64,000 nucleotides of DNA from Wurfbainia villosa (taxonomy: Eukaryota > Streptophyta > Magnoliopsida > Zingiberales > Zingiberaceae), in the NCBI GenBank assembly GCA_025175895.1, contig CM046000.1:96580753-96644752 (forward strand). Direction: 5' to 3'. A program made the translations under genes and the position numbers. Of this stretch, positions 31,762-44,239 are shown in pieces. Within the stretch, counting starts at the first letter, position 1; each line of letters starts with the position of its first letter. Below the pieces are notes generated by a model. The model did no database searches, was not told where the DNA came from, and saw only the letters and a list, made by a program, of their open reading frames with translations.

Positions 31762-33290
31762 TGTTGGAGATTTGAGGCCGCTAGAGGGGGGTGAATAGCG
31801 TAGATGACCGTACGTAGATGGAATTCTTTTGCGTTCGATCGTCTACAATCTTGTTAGCACAGCGGAATAGTAATAACAAATAAATATAACAAGACACACA
31901 ATCACAACACGATCATATAACGTGGTTCGGAACCACACGGTTCCTACTCCACGGATTGAGCTCTAACGAGCTCTAGCGATGCCAATGCAATCACTAATCA
32001 ATAAACTCCTTCTCGACAACAAGTCGGAGGTGGAGAAACCTCGTACACAAGATTACAACAATAATCTAAAGAAATACAAGCAAATACAAAGGAAATGTAA
32101 AGAACACTTTACAAAACTAGGGTTTGAGCGCTTTGCTTGTTGGTTGCTTGGATGAGGTTGAAGGGCCCTGAGATGCACCTGCAAATCGCCTTCAAATCGC
32201 CTCAAGAAAGCTCCCCAAGAACTGATGCCGCAATCTCCACGAACAGCTTCCTTTTATCTCGCGTCGGGCTGGATTTCCGCCTGGCAGTCGACTGCCATAA
32301 ATCACCAGTCGACTGCCAACACTGTAGATGTGAGACAACGGCTCAATCCACGTTGGACAAGTTCCAACGGGACTCTCACCAGTCGACTGCCAACATTGGC
32401 GCCGATCGCTAACGCCGTAGTCATTGCCCGATCGGCTACGGAGCGTCTTCTCATCGACTCGGCCGTGATCATTGCCATCCCTTGCGATCGTGCCGTCACT
32501 ACGATCGGCTCTCCATGAGCAATGACGGTCGCCGAGCTTAAAGCTCTCAAGCTGAACTCGAGTCGACTCCCGGCAGTCGAACCGGCCATAATGCCAGTCG
32601 ACTGCCAACCTCAAGAATGAGGTTTTAACCCAAGTATGGTGCCTCCATACTTGCTAGACCACCCTTAGCCTAGACCTAAGCCTTCTAGCCACCTCCATCA
32701 GCCTTACGCCTCTCGGATCCCTCCAAGTCATCCATGACTTGTTCATCCATTGCGCTAGCCTCCAGGTGCTTCCCTCGGCTATGTCATGCTAACGGTGTCT
32801 ACACCGCCAAGGCACATTGGACTTACGCCGCCAAGACTCCGCTTGGACTTTACGCCGCCAATATCAAACCCTTGGACTTCTCAAATGCCAAGACTCAAGC
32901 TTGGACTTTCCCTTGCCAACCCATGTTGGACTTTCCATGCCAAGACCATGCTTGGACTTTCCATTTGCCAAGACCCATGCTTGGACTTCCCATGCCAAGT
33001 ACTCAAGACTTGGACTTTCCCAAATGCCAAGTGTCCCACTTGGACTTTCCATGCCAAGTACCCATGACTTGGACTAGTCAACCATCAAAGTCTCCCTCGA
33101 GTCAAACTCGAGTCTGGTCAATTATAACCTGGGTCGATTGTATAAACAATCTCTCCAAAACATATTAACCGACATCAATGTCGAACATCAATGTCAAACA
33201 CTTTGTCAAACTACTTTGTCAAACATCAAAACATCACTCGAGTCAAACTCGAGTCCTGGTCAATCGTGACCTGGGCCGATTGCACCAACA
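31762..33290 (-). mobile_element. 5' LTR of A1
   Basis: Same layout as the 3' LTR. The two-tier hairpin is at 31921-31953, with inner stem GGAACC/GGTTCC. More CAGTCGACTG sites are intact (32287-32395) than in the partner, but 32400-32530 is altered in both. TATA-like GATAAAAG at 32251-32258. Confidence 0.94.
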
Positions 33291-33497
33291 AAACCTAGGA
33301 TAGTCAACTATAATTGGACCCATTTTATATCATGCTAAATGGTTGACTCATGTTGAAGTTGGGAAGTATTTGATTTATCATAAGCATGTTGGGTGATAAT
33401 GATATGAATCATGATTTGTGATACTTGTTTTTATTATCATGATAATATGTAACTTATTATTTGAATGATAATACTTGTGTTATGATCATGATGGATG
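33291..33497 (+). other. Non-coding B1 segment between two nested insertions
   Basis: Continues B1 directly after the A1 insertion and corresponds to the stretch after gag in B2 (49500-49708, opposite strand). No gene. Confidence 0.7.
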
Positions 33498-35057
33498 TGT
33501 TGGTGCAATCGACCCAGGTCACAATCGACCGGACTCGAGTTTGACTTGAGTGATGTTTTAATGTTTGACATGAAGATTTGACATTGATGTTTGACATTGA
33601 TGTATGATAATGTTTTGAAAAGATTGTTGGTGCAATCGACCCCGGGTCATGATTGACCGGACTCGAGTTTGACTCGAGGGGGATTTTGATGGTTGACTAG
33701 GGTTGACCATGTCATGGAAAGTCCAAGTCTTGAGTACTTGGCATGTAAAGTCCAAACATGGGTTGGCAAGTAAAGTCCAAGGGTATAGTCTTGGCCACGC
33801 AAGTCCAAGGGTGTAGTCTTGATGGTGAAAGTCTAAGTCATTAGTACTTGGCATTTAGAAGTCCAAGGGGTTTGATATTGGCGGCGTAAAGTCCAAGCGG
33901 GAGTCTTGGCAGCATAAGTCCAATGGTTGGCAGCGTAAAGTCCAAGCGGAGTCTTGGCAGTGTAAGTCCAATGTGCCTTAGCGGTGTAGACACCGTTAGC
34001 ATGACATAGCCGATGGAAGCACCTGAAGGCTAATGTATGGATGAACAAGTCATGGATGACTTGAAGGGATCCGATAGGTGCGAGGCTAACGGAGGTGACT
34101 AGAAGGTTTAGGTCTAGGCTACGGGTGATCTACCAAGTATAGGGGCACCATACTTGGGTTAAATCTCATGTTTGAGGTTAAAACCTCATATTTGAGGTGT
34201 ATCAGTCGACTGGTACAATGGGGCAGTCGATTGATGTGAGTAAACTAGGATTTGACTGCAGGAAGTGTCCTAGCAGTTGACTGCCAGAGGTGGGCAGTTG
34301 ACTGCTGGCCTGATCAGTCGACTGATCAAGGTTATCAATTGATTGATGGCCAGAATTTTGGTCACAGAATGTTCTCCAGTTGAGTGATGGCCCGACCACT
34401 CGATTGGTTGAGACATCAGTCGACTGATGGGTTTGGTCAGCTGACTGATGGTGTATCCGTTGGATTTTTCCAGCGTGGATGTAGTCGTTGTCTCACGACA
34501 AAAGTGGCATCAATCGACTGATGGTCCCGATCAGTCGATTGATAGGCAAAAATCCAGCCCGATTGTAGGTTATAAAAGCAGCTCGGAAGAGGGATTTTGG
34601 ATAGCATTTCTTGAGGAGTTTTGAGGTGAATTGATGGTGTAATTCAGGGTCTCCAAGTGCAACTCAAGAAACCACAAAAGCAAGCAATCCAAAAGCTCTT
34701 GTAAAGTTGTTTTCTTTACTTGTATTGCATTTTATTGTTGTATCTTGTTTGTATTTGTTTCTTACTGTTGTAAGAGTTATTGTACGAGGTTTCTCCACCT
34801 CCGGATTGTTCCGAGAAGGAGCTTATTTGATTAGTAGTACGTGTTTGCATTGCTAGGGCTTTTAGAGCCCAATTTGTGGAGTAGGAACCATTCGGTTCCG
34901 AACCATGTTATATATTGTGTAGTGCTTGTATTTGTGCTGTTTATCATTTCTATTTCCACTGCGTATAACACATTTTGTAGCAAGCACACAATGAATTCCA
35001 TCGACACATCGAAACGCGCTATTCACCCCCCCTCTAGCGACCATCGAATCCTCAACA
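33498..35057 (+). mobile_element. Solo LTR, family A, TSD GGATG
   Basis: GGATG flanks both sides (33493-33497 and 35058-35062). Begins TGTTGGTGCAATCGACCC. At 33622-33690 the LTR start is repeated, including the preceding GAT of a PPT junction. Hairpin units 33715-33985, palindromes about 34200-34560, TATAAAA at 34571. Ends CCTCAACA. Confidence 0.94.
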
Positions 35058-35062
35058 GGATG

Positions 35063-35964
35063 ATATACTTGCTTTATGATAATACTTAACCTTAGTAGAA
35101 ATTGCATGAAACTGATGGTTAAGTATAATACCTTAAGGTACATCTCACATTCATCATAAGGCTAACTTGATTGAAAAACATAGCATGAGTGAGATGTTAG
35201 GTTGATACAATTGATTCACTAATGCTTATAGCATTTAGATGAGTCATTCAAAGTATCATAACATAGCAATCATAAACCAACTATGGGGAAAGCAAATGTT
35301 TAATCAATGAACATATTGCCCATAGATCATAATTGGATATTTTAAATGTTTTAAAACCATTTTATGTTTTGCAAATAGTGAATTGATTCTTTAAAACATT
35401 CTAAAGCAAAACTAGGTTTCAAAGTTGATACATAATTGAGACATTTTATAACTTTTGAGTTTTTGCCTAATTTTTTAAAATAGAATCTTTTTTCATGAAA
35501 AATCATTTTTCATTGATAAAGGGACTCATAAGAAATATGTTCCCCAAATTTCATGATTTTTTGAATTTTTTATAATTTTTAATGCATTTCTGAACTTGGG
35601 TTCGTAAATCAAAAAAGGCTGAAATCAAGTGGTAGTCGACTGGTAGTCTAAACCAGTCGATTGATGGACTGTAAACGTGAATAGTAACCTGATTTCTGGG
35701 TTTTTCAGGTAGTTTTTGGTATTTTTCTTCCTTTAGACTTTGATGTCATGTTGTATAATATATGTTAGATGTTTTTAATGGTGTTGAAGGGGGAGAAATG
35801 TTGAGTTTAAATTAATCATGCTAGGGGGAAGAATTAACATGCGTTAAGGGGGAGTTGCATGTATTAAGGGGGAGTGTTTGATTTACATGCTTATCTTCCT
35901 TATGTGTTTTAATGTTGTTTTACCTAACTTAAAATATGTTACCACACATCAAAAATGGGGAGAT
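35063..35964 (+). other. 3' non-coding region and PPT of B1
   Basis: No coding frame. AT-rich. Near 35633-35665 are TAGTCGACTGG-type words. Purine tracts GGGGGAG appear near 35789, 35848 and 35869, and the last, AAAAATGGGGAGAT (35951-35964), abuts the LTR. Confidence 0.75.
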
Positions 35965-37249
35965 TGTTAGAAAAATCAACCAATGTTTGATGTGGTTTTG
36001 ATGTGTGTGGCAAAGGGTTTAAGTTAGGTTGTTATGTGATTTAATATGTGTGTTTAAGTTGTGCAAGACTTAGTAAATCATACATGAGTTAGCTTGATGA
36101 TAGCATTGGTGGGTTCACCATCTCATGGCTCGGGTCCTTGAGTCGGTGAAGGATGACATTGCGAAAGTCGTGCGCTTGGTGCATCTGAGGGACCACAGGA
36201 CGAGGAGCATTGGAGTGAAGTCAAAGGAAGCAAGCTTTAGGGCGAGATGTGAAGGATGGAATTGCGGAAGTCGTACACTTGGTGCATTTGAGGGACGTGG
36301 CCGAACGAAGAGAGCTTCGGTGAGGGACTCCAAGAGAGATGAGAGATTGAGTGATTGTAACGGTAGCTCGTAGGTGAACTTGGCAGAATGGCTAAGTGTC
36401 GTGTCAGATGCTCAAACTTAGTTTTGAGATTTACCTGACCGTTGGATGCTCAAACAAGTATTTGTTTGAGGTTTTACCCGACATCAGTCGACTGCTCTGA
36501 GTCGATGGCACTCGGACCGTGCTCGACCGGGTGTTCAACCGAGGATTTTCGCCCGGAATGACGCTAAGGGATGGCAATTGGATCGATGCACCATCACCGA
36601 TCGCCAAGAGGCGAAAGTCGATCCAAGGTGGTCGCAGAATCTCCCGTAGTCGACTGATAAGTCAGCTACGTAGGCATCAATCGATTGCTAATAGCAACAG
36701 TCGACTACCAAGGCTATCGTTGGACTACAATGATCACGATCTAATGTGGTCAGAGGCCGTTGGAACGGTGGCAGTCAACTAGTGACATGCAGCAGTCGAC
36801 TGCTGCATGCCCAACGGGAAGAAAACTCTCTTCTCTATAAAAAGAGGGCTTGGGTGGCTTTGGGAGGCTAATTCTTAACTCCTAATCATACTTCTAAGTG
36901 CTGTGAACGGTTTTCCACTCCTCTTCTTGTGCTTACCTCTATTCTATTGTAAGAGAGAGTGAGTTCTTGTAAAGAAGGTTTACCTCCACCTTGCTTGGGC
37001 TAAAGGAGAGACTAGTGATTGGATTTGAGGGAGCGATTCATCGAACACATCATCCGTGGACTAGCGGCAAGGGTCGTGAATCACGTTACATCGGCATATT
37101 TGAGTTTGCATCTTCTTTACTTTGTGTTTTGTTTTAATTGTCTTAATTAGCATATTCCGTTGTGCTAACGATTATCTTAGATGAACGAAGTCCATCATAC
37201 ATCTAGACTATTCAACCCCCCCTTCTAGCCAGACCACGATCCTCCAACA
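35965..37249 (+). mobile_element. 3' LTR of B1
   Basis: Starts TGTTAG, ends CCTCCAACA, followed by TATAG. It has an extra segment at about 36340-36450 relative to the 5' LTR, and at 36510-36625 the palindrome zone carries CGATCG-type words instead of the CAGTCGACTG copies of the 5' LTR. TATAAAAA at about 36837. Confidence 0.92.
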
Positions 37250-38700
37250 TATAGGAATGACTCGGATCGTCTCCTAACGAATCTAATGGATGGACCTTTA
37301 TTTCTAAACAATAGTAAAAACTGGAGGTTCCTACAATCTATCAAGACAATTAATCGAAAGCTAACCTAACATGCCTAAGCAATTCGACCATGCACCATAT
37401 TGTCACTATACGATACAATTATAGGAAAGCATATTGTCACAATTAAAAAAAAAAAAAAAAAAAAAAACTATACGATACAATTATTAAACAATTCTAATTA
37501 ACAGACACGACAATTAACCATGCATGAAATCAAACTAATGAACAATTAAGCTAAGGAACCCTTAAGCTATGGAACACTAGCTAATGAACAACTAAACTAA
37601 GGAACAATTAACCTAATGAACAATTAAGCAAAGTTGTAACTAACCACAAAATAATTCATGAACTACAAATTAAACTACAACAAAGCTCCAAATTAAACTA
37701 CAAGATAAACTTCAAATCAAACATCCAAATTAAACTACAAATTATATTAAAAATCTAATTGAAACTACAAGATGAACTTCATCGATTCAATGCTACAGTG
37801 AACCAAACAAACTACAGTGAACCAAACAAACTACAAGATGCCAATCAGTTCAACTCATGAACTCCAAATAAAAAGTTAACCGACAATCCACAACACTCAG
37901 AGAAGGAACCACCCTATCTGATGAACGGTGACGACTCGAACATCCCTCTTCAGCTGACGATGAAGCGAATCCCTTGTCGAAAAATCCCTTCAGCAAGGGA
38001 TGAATGGGAGATGAGGACTGCCGACTACTCTGACGATGGAATGAATGGAGTTGTCAAACCATGGTTGCTGAAGGGGTGAAGCTGGAATGAATGGAGTTGC
38101 CGAACCACGACTGCTAGAAGTGAGGGAAATTGGAACAGTGGCTGTCAAAGAGCTTCACTGGCACAGGAATAAAGAATCTGCCGCTGGAATGGAAGCTTGG
38201 AACTACTGTCAAAGCTGAAAATTGATGTCGCCAAACCACGATAGTGAGAAATCAACCTTAGCCTTCCGAACCACGTCCAGCTGAGGCACGTCTCAACTTC
38301 GGTGGCAGGCGATGGAGTGCTTGCCGGTGAAGATGACCGGAATCTCTACACGCTGCGGACTGAGCTGCGCTGCCGATGAAGATGTGTTGTCGAACCACAT
38401 CGCTGAGCTTTGCCGGCAACAGAAGGGGTGTCGGCTGGATGGGAAGAGGGTGACCGCCGAAGATGGCTACTCGAAGCTGTCGCCATTGCTGTGTAAAGTG
38501 GAAATCATCGCTCGCGATTTGGGGAAAGAAGTCACGACTGCATTTTTTCCTGGTCGGTGTCTGTGTTGTGCACGGAGAAAACAAGCTCTTAATTGATTAA
38601 CACCCTCCATCCGATCTCAAGGCCCATCAAATCCCGACCATCGATTAAAGTTAGGGTTTGATTACATCCAACGGTTGTGATTGTGGATGGATGGCTCCGA
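37250..38700 (-). mobile_element. Continuation of the gypsy element, LTR/leader-like DNA
   Basis: Resumes the sequence interrupted at 23588. AT-rich until about 37880, then a zone of repeated GAATGGAGTTG / CCGAACCAC words (37910-38290). Overlapping open frames on both strands at 38258-38596 match nothing I know and look incidental. The outer boundary is not resolved. Confidence 0.45.
37445..37467 (+). repeat. A23 run flanked by a direct repeat
   Basis: The 18-base word beginning ACTATACGATACAATTAT lies on both sides (about 37415 and 37467). The left copy is followed by some 30 bp and then the A run. Confidence 0.75.
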
Positions 38701-39165
38701 TCGCTCCACTTAGGCTCTCTTTGTGTTTCCTACAAGATCACATTCAAACTTATGAGAAATAATTCTAAAATTATAGGAATTACACAATTAATCTCAAATA
38801 AATCAAATATGTAAAATACATGTTGAATAACCATAATTATCCACATAAGAGAGCCTAGAATGTCCAATCCATGAGTCGAAATAGCACAATAAAATGAAGC
38901 TTTCACTAACTCCACAACCAAAGAGTTATTCATGTAGTGAACTTCTTCTTGGCTTTGTCCTTCTAGAAGAAGAGAGTCAACTCGCCGCTGAGCTGCTACC
39001 TTGCCGCTTCTATTGAGAGAAGATGGATCTGACATTGAGTAATTCAAAGGTCAGGGAATTATTCTGGCAGTGCATTTCTTCTTGGCCCTATAGCTCTGCC
39101 ATCGCAGAATCGGCTCGTCTCATAGCTTATCCCAAGCATCTTGCAGTTCAGCCACTTGTTTCTTT
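38701..39165. other. Sequence without a recognised feature
   Basis: Mixed composition, no ORF with recognisable content and no repeat boundary, before the LTR of element D. Confidence 0.3.
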
Positions 39166-40742
39166 TGTTGGTACAACAAGCCCCAGATCAATGTTAACCA
39201 AACTCGAGTGGGACTCGAGTAGTATTTTAATGTTTGATAATATGGTTTGACCATATGACTAGTGGATGATTGGGATATCCAAAGTCATATGGGGAGATTA
39301 GTTGAGAGAGATTGTTGGAGCAATTAACCTCGGAAGTCTAAGTTTGGTCTTGGCATGGAAAGTCCAAGAATAGTTTTGGCATGGAAAAGTCCAAGCATGG
39401 TCTTGGCAATTGAAAAGTCCAAGAATAATCTTGGCAAAAAAAGTTTAAGTCATAGGTACTTGGCAATGGTAAAGTCCAAAGGTATAGTCTTAGCGGCATA
39501 AGTCCAAACACGTAGTCTTGGCGGCATAAAGTCCAAGTGAACTTTGGCAATTGAGAAGTCCAAGGGTCGGCGTAAGTCCAAGCATAGGTCTTGGCGGCAT
39601 AAGTCCAAATAGATCTTGGCAAGGAAGTCCAAGGGTGAGATTTTGGCAACATAAAGTCCAAGCATGTAGTCTTGGCTACATAAGTCCAAATGAACCTTGG
39701 TAAAGGACCCAATTAGTATTACATAGCTGATGGAAGTACCTGAAGGCTAACGCGAAGGATGAAGAGTCGCGGACTCGAGGGATCCGAGAGGCATGAGGCT
39801 GATGGAGGCGGCTAGAAGGCTTAGGTCTAGGCTATACGTGAGTATCAATTATGAGGTGATCATACTATGGTTAAACCTCATGTTTGAGATTGACCAGTCG
39901 ATTGACCAGTATTTGACACTCGAAAGCCTAGTTGACTCAGAGTAGTCGACTAGGATTATGACTAGTTGATTGGTCGAGGAGTCGATTGAGGCTCGACTGC
40001 TCAACTGAGGATGTGGCAATCGATTGCCATGTATGAGTAGTCGACTGGCCTCAGACAGTAGGCTACCATGGATGGGCAGTCGACTGATGGCACTGTAGTA
40101 GTCCATAGATTCTTGCATAGTCGATTGACAAGTCAACTATGAGGTAGTAGTCGATTGTTGGTAAGGACAATCGACTATTGATGTATCCGTTGGATAGATT
40201 CCAGCGTGGATGTAGTCTTTGTGAGATAACAGATAGACTAGCAGTCGACTGCTAGGTGTAAAATCAGCAAACTATAGGTTATAAAAGAAGCAGATCATGA
40301 AGGATTTTGACCATGGTTCTTGGACGATTTTGAAGCGAAGTGTTGGTGCATTTCAAGGTCTTCAAAGACTTCTAAAGCAACCAAAAGAGCTCTCAAGCGA
40401 AGATTGTTGTGTAAAGTTTTCTTTACTTCTATTTCATTCCTTCTTTGTAATACTTATATTTTCACTGTAGCTCTTTGTAAGGGGTTCCTCCACCTTCGAC
40501 GTGTTGCCGAGGAGGAAGAGTATAGTGGGTGTGGATCACTAGCTCATCGTGGAGTAGGAACTGTAAGTTCCAAATCATATAAATCTTGTGTATTGCTTGT
40601 GTTATACTTGTATTTGTTGTTTTTTTAATTTACTTTATTATTATGTTGTGTATCACTAACATATTGTAGACAAGCACGATCAAGGCGAAGCAAAAAAGAA
40701 TATTCACCCCTCCCCCTCTAGCGCAACACGGATTCCTCTACA
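39166..40742 (+). mobile_element. 5' LTR of element D
   Basis: A second LTR-start-like GATTGTTGGAGCAATTAACC lies at 39309, then hairpin units (39330-39700), decayed palindromes (39890-40250), TTATAAAAG at 40279-40287, and the two-tier hairpin at 40548-40578 whose inner stem is GGAACT/AGTTCC. Ends CCTCTACA. Confidence 0.88.
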
Positions 40743-40744
40743 AT

Positions 40745-40756
40745 TAGTATCAGAGC
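40745..40756 (+). promoter_or_regulatory. Primer-binding site of element D, one mismatch
   Basis: TAGTATCAGAGC, one base different from the TGGTATCAGAGC of the other elements. Confidence 0.85.
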
Positions 40757-40806
40757 CAGGTTGTTCTTCTACGGACTCATCACCTAGGAAGCACGCACTA
40801 GAAGAA

Positions 40807-42409
40807 ATGGAGTTTCAAGATAGATTGAGGGATGACATCACAGTTCTGCCTTTCTTCGACTGCAAAAATTTCGCATATTGAAAAGGTGGAATGATGTATT
40901 TTCTTATGTGTGATTTTGATAATTGGATTAGAGTTGAAGTAGGTGTCAAAGCGCTCATGGACAAAAAGGGAAGGCTCTTCAAGGAGAAGAAATGGATGGA
41001 GGAGCAAGTTCAAAAATTCGAAACCAACAACAAGGTAACAAAAATGTTGGTTACTCTAATACCTAATGATCTGTTATGTAAGATGGATAATTTGACGACA
41101 CCAAGGATTTATGGGGCAAACTAGACAAGCTTCATGAAGAACCATCTGTAGCTCAAGTAGAGGAGGAATGCTTGTCCTCTCAAGCTCATGAAGATTCGGA
41201 GGTTGATAGGTGTTCAACATCCAAAGAAGAAATTGAGGAAGCCTCCACCTCTAGGATTAAGGGGGATGAGAGGCTATCAACTCTGGAGCAAAATCAAGAT
41301 GAACCATCTACCTCTGGAAGAAATAAAGAAGAAATCCACCATTCCCCTATGAACCAAGAAGATAACTCAAGCATGCTAAATAAAAATAAAAATCATATAA
41401 CATGCTTCGAGTGTAGGGAAGTAGTGCATTATAAAATCAAATGCTCAAAAAGAGTCAATAAGACAACTCAAGTGCCCAAGGGGAAGGAGAAGGCAAAGGA
41501 GGTCGAAGCCCCAACACGAAAAGGCAAGGAGCACATAGTATATTTCAAATGTAAACAAAAATAGCACTATAGAAGTCAATGTTCGAGGGGGAGTCACTCC
41601 AAGAAGGACAAAGTAGGGACCTCACAAGTAGGGGGAGCTAAGGCAAATCCCAAGGCATCATTTAATAATGCTCCTTCTTTATGTAAGGATAAAAAATATG
41701 CTAGGAATAATTTTAATGCACTTGCTATTGTTCATGATAAAAAGCATGCTAATATTTTTTTTAGGTGCTAAACATGTTAATTTGTCTAAGGATAATTCTA
41801 GAACCATCTCACCTAAGGATAACAAGAACCTAGGCATAAATCCCAAGAAATCTAGACACATGCCTAGGAAGAAGAATTCTCAAAAGGTCAATGAAAAATC
41901 AAAAATTGAGAAATTAGAAATGGAAAATCAAGTCTTGAGGTCAAGGCTTGAGAAATTGGAAAAGACCTTTAATAAGATGAAAATTTCAATTAAAGGTTTT
42001 AATGGGCAAACCTTAGGCGTTAGGAGACAAGAACTATCCAAGTATAGGAAAGGCTTGGGTCACAAGCCTAAGTCCAAGGTAGTCATGCCTACCTACCAAT
42101 ATTTCATTTGACTATGGAACTAAATCTAGGTCTAGGAAGGTCAATGTCACAAGGGAGGCAATCCCTAGAGTAGACCTTAGGAAGAGCGAAGTGACTAAGG
42201 CCTCTAAAAGAACTAAGAAAATCACTAGCAAGATTACAAGGGGAGTTACCCCTAAGGTTAAGCTAGATAAGACCCAAATGACCAAGGCTTCAAAGCCTAG
42301 GAAGGTCATTAAGAAGGTACTAAGGGAAGTTATCCCTAGTGAGTACCTTGTGAACCCAATGAGCTCAAATAGATTTTGGATTCCTAGGAGCATGATTTTA
42401 TCACGCTAG
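40807..42409 (+). pseudogene. gag: Family A gag of element D, disrupted
   Basis: Start ATG gives MEFQDRLRDD. A TGA replaces the W codon of the FAYWK motif, a frameshift follows near 41085, and a TAG lies inside the second knuckle. The first knuckle (CFECREVVHYKIKC) keeps all four ligands; the second has lost its first Cys (YFKCKQK). Further frameshifts lie near 41750 and 42105. Coiled-coil-like MENQVLRSRLEKLEKTF and the ending SSNRFWIPRSMILSR are still readable. Confidence 0.86.
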
Positions 42410-44239
42410 ATGAGTTTAGGGTGTGTCAACCATGAATGGATAGGTAGTTAGCCTAACCATGGTAAATGTGGCATTTTCGAGGTCATGTGATATCTTGAAA
42501 ATGAATTTAGATTTTATCCTAAAAGATTTTAGGATGTGCCAATAAATTTTGAGAAGTTTAAAAATTCAATTATAATTGGCACAATTAGGTTTTAGAGTCA
42601 ATAATGTGCCATTTTGGATTTTTGTCACACATGGGAAATTGATGCATTATGGAAAAATGGAGTTCAATCATAGTAAATGACAAGTAGGCTTGAAATCTAG
42701 GTATTCTTATACCTTTCTATTTTATTTGTCATGCTTTATTTGACATATGTCATGTCATGACATCATGCTTCATATTATTCATATAAGATGTCATAAAAAT
42801 ATTAAGTTAATATGTCATGTTTGTACTTAGGTTTATATTTATGTCATGACATCATGATTATTGACAAATGCTTTAATTTATGCTATCATTTATGCTATGA
42901 TCATCATTCATGCATTTAAGAATATTAAAATGAAATTAAGGACAATGGCATAATTTGAAGTCCTGTGATAAGGGAATCAAATAAAGTTGCCTAAATAAAA
43001 TGCATGAGACCTTAGATAAGAAAGAACAAAAACTCACATCTCACAAAAATATTAAATTGACATGTGTGTGTATTGATACACCCTTGACGCATGTGAGATG
43101 TTAGAAAAATGAGTTAAGTTCAAGGTGCATAGTTCTTGTATCTAGATGAACTTGAACTCATAATATGACATTAATGAATCATGAGGAAAGCTAATATACA
43201 AGTCATGTACATTTAGTCGATAGACTATGGTTCAAAGTAAGGTTTTAAAATTATTTTAGAAAATCTTAGTAAAGTCTATCTTTTGATAGCAATTACCATT
43301 GAATAAGTTGGGACAAAGTTAGGTAAAAATATCAAAGTTTTCAATAGTTTCGAACTTTGTATCAATTTTGAAATTTAATGGGTATTTTTATATAAAATTA
43401 TTTTTCACCCACTGTATTTTATGTAAATAATGTACGTATAAAATTTATGATTTTTAGAAATACGTATATTTACTTATGCTTTTCAAAAAATCCAATTCTA
43501 AAACTGATTTCTACATTTTGCAGAAACTAGTCGACTGCTGCTTAGAGCAGTCGATAGGTGGTAAGGCAATCGATTGTTTTCTGATTTCAGTCGATTGCTG
43601 AAGTTGATTTCGATTGAACAAGGTTTGCTTAGCCATGTATCATCTATTTTATGGTACCCTATTGTCTCCTAACCCTAGGATATACTTTGGAAATATTGGA
43701 AGGGTGAAATAATCATTGAAAATAATTAGGAGAGTTAGTTAGGGTGGAGTATCGAATTTTAAGGGAGGTTAAAGTTCATGTTTAAACTTTTACCCTTATT
43801 TTCTATGGTTTAAGTTTTTTATAGACTTAGGAACTCTCCAAGAACATTGTTGGCGCAATGGTCAAGGGGGAGCAAGCCTTTAGGAGGAGTGTGTCTATAT
43901 AGGGATGATGGATGCAATTTTAACCAAAAGGGAGAAGTGAGGGTTTGCTAAAACCTTCATTATGGATTGTCTCTCTTTTAGTGATATGTGATTTATCACT
44001 AGGAAGAGTGAAGGCATCCTAAATATTTTTATAATAAGGGGGAGAATGTGGGATCTTATTGATCTCATTGGGAGATGAAACATTGGAAAACCCTTGGTAG
44101 TCTTTTTGATGTATGCCAAAAGGGGATAAGTGAGGTTTAAGTTAGGTAAACTTTCACTATACTTCGGCATTGGAAGAGTTAAGTTGGGTTATTGTTAGCC
44201 TAACTTAAAGGTATTGTCAAACATCAAAAAGGGAGAGAT
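42410..44239 (+). other. 3' non-coding region and PPT of element D
   Basis: Homologous by eye to the same region in A1, A3 and A4. ATGTCATGACATCATG words at about 42748-42765, CAGTCGACTG-type words at 43525-43605, several PPT-like runs (43865, 43930, 44035), and the last (AAAAAGGGAGAGAT) directly before 44240. Confidence 0.78.

Larger units (their letters stand above)
26522..33290 (-). mobile_element. Full-length family A element A1, TSD AAACC
   Basis: AAACC flanks both sides (26517-26521 and 33291-33295). On the minus strand: 5' LTR 33290-31762, PBS, gag, about 1.9 kb non-coding DNA, PPT, 3' LTR 28047-26522. Total 6.77 kb. The LTRs look almost identical by eye except in the palindrome zone, which suggests a young insertion. 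No pol. Confidence 0.95.
23589..37249 (+). mobile_element. Family B element B1 with two nested insertions, TSD TATAG
   Basis: TATAG flanks both ends (23584-23588 and 37250-37254). 5' LTR 23589-24807, PBS, broken gag, 3' non-coding DNA, PPT and 3' LTR 35965-37249. Minus-strand A1 entered eight bases after the gag stop and a family A solo LTR entered the 3' non-coding region. No pol sequence is present between gag and PPT. Confidence 0.94.
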
